From the NCBI GenBank assembly GCA_902767195.1, contig CACXGS010000021.1, positions 1 to 7,730 of the forward strand: a stretch of DNA of 7,730 nucleotides, written 5' to 3'. This document shows positions 5,533-7,730 of the stretch, in pieces. Each line of letters opens with the position of its first letter. The first letter of the stretch is position 1. The translations under genes and the position numbers were made by a program. The notes below the pieces were generated by a model. It had not been told where the DNA came from. It did no database searches and saw nothing but the letters and a program-made list of their open reading frames with translations. Source of the DNA: an uncultured Lachnospiraceae bacterium. Lineage in GTDB: Bacteria > Bacillota_A > Clostridia > Lachnospirales > Lachnospiraceae.

Positions 5533-7730
5533 AATGACCCCTATGATGGAACAGTATCTTGAGATTAAAAATCAGTATAAGGACTGTATCCTTTTTTACC
5601 GGCTCGGGGATTTCTATGAAATGTTTTTTGATGACGCCATCATGGTGTCTAAGGAACTGGAACTGACCCTGACAGGACGGAACTGCGGTCAGGAGGAGCG
5701 GGCTCCCATGTGCGGTGTTCCTTTTCACTCCTGTGAGCCATACATCAACAAGCTGGTGGAGAACGGCCATAAGGTTGCCATCTGTGAGCAGGTGGAGGAT
5801 CCCAAGCTGGCCAAAGACCTGGTGAAACGGGATGTGATCCGGATTGTTACTCCCGGCACCAATGTCAACAGCAGGGACGGAGAGGAGTCGGGGAATAATT
5901 ATATTATGAGTGTTTTCTGCGAGGGAGACCGGTTTGGCCTGGCTGTCTGCGACCTGTCCACCGGCGAGTTCCGCACCACCCAGGTGGAGAGCAGGGAAAC
6001 CCTGATGGATGAGATTAATCGTTTTGAACCCTCCGAGCTTTTATGCAATGACGCTTTCTGTATCTGCGGGATTGATACAGATTTCATAAAAGACAAGATC
6101 GGAACCATGCTGACCCCGCTGGCCAGCTATTATTTTGAGGAGGAGCATTGCGAGCAGATGATTCGCCGCCAGTACCATCTGGCAGGTCTTGCCGGAGTAG
6201 GACTGACGGATTACCCCTTCGGGATTATCGCCAGCGGGAGCCTTCTCCAGTATCTCCATGAGACACAGAAAAATGCTCTGGAACATCTGAGGGAGATTAT
6301 TCCATACTCCACCGAGAACTACATGGTCCTGGACAGTGCCACCAGAAGAAACCTGGAACTGACAGAGACCCTGCGGGAGAAAAAGAAAAAAGGCAGCCTT
6401 CTTTGGGTGCTTGATCATACGAAGACAGCCATGGGCGGCAGGAGACTCCGCACCATGGTGGAGCAGCCCCTGATCCGAAAGAAGGATATCAGCAACCGGC
6501 TGGATGCTGTGGAGATGCTCATGGAAAATGCCATGGCCAGGGAAGAATTGCGTGAATATATGAATTCCATTTATGACCTGGAGCGGCTGACCATGCGGAT
6601 CAGTTATCGTTCCGCCAATCCCAGGGATCTGATGGCCTTTAAGACTTCCATTTGTTACCTGCCTTATATCAAGGATATTCTGGAACAGTTCGGTTCGGGA
6701 ATCCTTCATAAGATGGGAAAAGACCTGGATACTCTGGAAGACCTCTACGGGATTCTGGATGTTTCCATCCAGGAGGATCCCCCCATTACCATCCGTGAGG
6801 GCGGGATCATCAAAGAGGGATACAATGAGGAAGTAGACCATCTGAAGAAGGCCAAGACAGATGGCAAGACCTGGCTGGCAGACCTTCAGGAAAGAGAGAA
6901 GGAAGCCACCGGAATTAAGAATCTGCGGGTCCGTTTTAACAAGGTCTTCGGATACTATATCGAAGTGACAAACTCCTACAAAGACCTGGTGCCTGACCAC
7001 TATATCAGAAGGCAGACCCTGGCCAACGCGGAGCGCTATGTTACAGAAGAACTGTCGGAACTGGCCAAGACCATCCTGACAGCAGAAGATAAGCTTTATG
7101 CCCTGGAATATGAACTCTACGTGGATATCCGCGAGAAGCTGGCGGAGCAGATCGAGCGGATCCAGAAGACCGCCGCCATCATTTCCTGGGTAGATGCCCT
7201 GGCATCCCTTGCTCTGACCGCGGAACAGAATCAGTATGTCCGCCCTGTCCTTAATCAGAAAGGGCAGATCGACATCAAGGGCGGCCGCCATCCTGTTGTG
7301 GAGCGGATGATGAACGGCCAGCTCTTTGTGGATAATGATACATTTCTTGATCATAAAAAGAAGAGAATCAATATTATAACCGGCCCCAACATGGCAGGGA
7401 AATCCACCTATATGCGGCAGACAGCACTCATCGTCCTGCTGGCTCAGATGGGGTCCTTCGTACCGGCCAGATCCGCCTCCATCGGAATCGTGGACCGGAT
7501 CTTTACCAGGGTGGGCGCCTCCGATGATCTGGCCTCCGGCCAGTCTACCTTTATGGTGGAAATGAATGAGGTGGCCAACATTCTTCGCCAAGCCACCAAA
7601 AACAGCCTGATCATTCTGGATGAGATCGGCCGGGGAACGTCAACCTTTGACGGACTCTCCATAGCCTGGGCTGTGGTGGAATATATCGCCTCGTCAGCCC
7701 TGGCCGGAGCAAAGACCCTTTTTGCCACCC
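5525..7730 (+). CDS. mutS: DNA mismatch repair ATPase MutS, 3' end beyond window
   Basis: MutS binds mismatches and small loops in DNA as a clamp-like dimer and recruits MutL through ATP-driven changes. The frame is open from 5525 to the edge: 735 whole codons of an expected 850-900. The mismatch-binding domain carries GDFYEMF with F30 and E32, the pair that wedges and contacts the mismatched base. The connector, lever and clamp regions follow (about 120-550). The ATPase domain has Walker A GPNMAGKST (620-628), the ASDDLASGQSTF loop (665-676) and Walker B LIILDE with D699 and E700, then GRGTSTFDG. The end of the ATPase domain and the C-terminal dimer/tetramer part lie outside the window. It is a canonical MutS1, not MutS2, since the FxE motif is present. 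It is co-transcribed with miaB through an 8-base overlap; mutL often follows in related genomes but cannot be seen here. No stop or frameshift was found on translating the whole stretch. Confidence 0.97.
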   Translation, partial: MAKMTPMMEQYLEIKNQYKDCILFYRLGDFYEMFFDDAIMVSKELELTLTGRNCGQEERAPMCGVPFHSCEPYINKLVENGHKVAICEQVEDPKLAKDLVKRDVIRIVTPGTNVNSRDGEESGNNYIMSVFCEGDRFGLAVCDLSTGEFRTTQVESRETLMDEINRFEPSELLCNDAFCICGIDTDFIKDKIGTMLTPLASYYFEEEHCEQMIRRQYHLAGLAGVGLTDYPFGIIASGSLLQYLHETQKNALEHLREIIPYSTENYMVLDSATRRNLELTETLREKKKKGSLLWVLDHTKTAMGGRRLRTMVEQPLIRKKDISNRLDAVEMLMENAMAREELREYMNSIYDLERLTMRISYRSANPRDLMAFKTSICYLPYIKDILEQFGSGILHKMGKDLDTLEDLYGILDVSIQEDPPITIREGGIIKEGYNEEVDHLKKAKTDGKTWLADLQEREKEATGIKNLRVRFNKVFGYYIEVTNSYKDLVPDHYIRRQTLANAERYVTEELSELAKTILTAEDKLYALEYELYVDIREKLAEQIERIQKTAAIISWVDALASLALTAEQNQYVRPVLNQKGQIDIKGGRHPVVERMMNGQLFVDNDTFLDHKKKRINIITGPNMAGKSTYMRQTALIVLLAQMGSFVPARSASIGIVDRIFTRVGASDDLASGQSTFMVEMNEVANILRQATKNSLIILDEIGRGTSTFDGLSIAWAVVEYIASSALAGAKTLFAT

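Noticed and set aside
6041..7591. Open frame of 516 codons on the minus strand opposite mutS
   Set aside because: It lies wholly antisense to an intact MutS with all its motifs. Its translation is rich in His, Gly and Leu without recognisable domains, as expected from the mirror of biased plus-strand codons.
1..7730. CRISPR arrays, insertion sequences, toxin-antitoxin pairs or restriction genes
   Set aside because: No spaced repeat arrays, transposase motifs or paired small genes were seen on either strand; coding space is filled by the genes listed.

Overview
The window looks like chromosome of an anaerobic Clostridia bacterium, most likely a Lachnospiraceae-type gut or rumen organism. This is inferred from the moderate G+C content with strong AGGAGG-type ribosome sites, the protein sequences, a flavodiiron protein with rubredoxin parts, and the typical clostridial order miaB-mutS. 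Species cannot be told from the sequence alone.

Left edge (1-357). The window opens in the last 59 codons of a tyrosine recombinase (integrase) on the plus strand. Next come a short tandem-repeat spacer, an intrinsic terminator on the minus strand, and a minus-strand tRNA-Glu (anticodon CTC) whose 3' end faces the integrase. This is the classical geometry of an integrated element that uses a tRNA 3' end as its attachment site. If so, the mobile element lies to the left and the host chromosome to the right. The tRNA has its own promoter with an A/T-tract UP element.

Centre (358-3879). Two redox genes converge on one shared 12-bp terminator hairpin. The plus-strand gene encodes a 595-residue flavodiiron O2/NO reductase in which an FprA core (diiron beta-lactamase-like domain plus flavodoxin) is fused to a flavin-reductase domain and a short rubredoxin. 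In effect it is an FprA-Hrb fusion that could carry electrons from NAD(P)H to O2 or NO in one chain. Its extended -10 promoter is overlapped by a near-consensus PerR box, which fits peroxide or oxygen control. The minus-strand gene encodes a 471-residue protein with an N-terminal rubredoxin-like knuckle joined to the FMN/[3Fe-4S] domain of glutamate synthase, without the glutaminase domain. Its true substrate is uncertain.

Right side (3880-7730). A divergent intergenic region holds a strong promoter (TTGAAA-N17-TATAAT) whose spacer contains a perfect 12-bp palindrome. It drives miaB (tRNA methylthiotransferase), which overlaps by 8 bases the start of mutS (mismatch repair ATPase). mutS is open to the window edge and has at least 735 codons.

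Overall, most of the window is recognisable housekeeping and oxygen-defence content. I see no clear new system. The least explained parts are the rubredoxin-GltB2-like protein, its convergent partner with a similar rubredoxin knuckle, the palindrome in the miaB promoter, and the integrase/tRNA junction with its GATTGACTT repeats.
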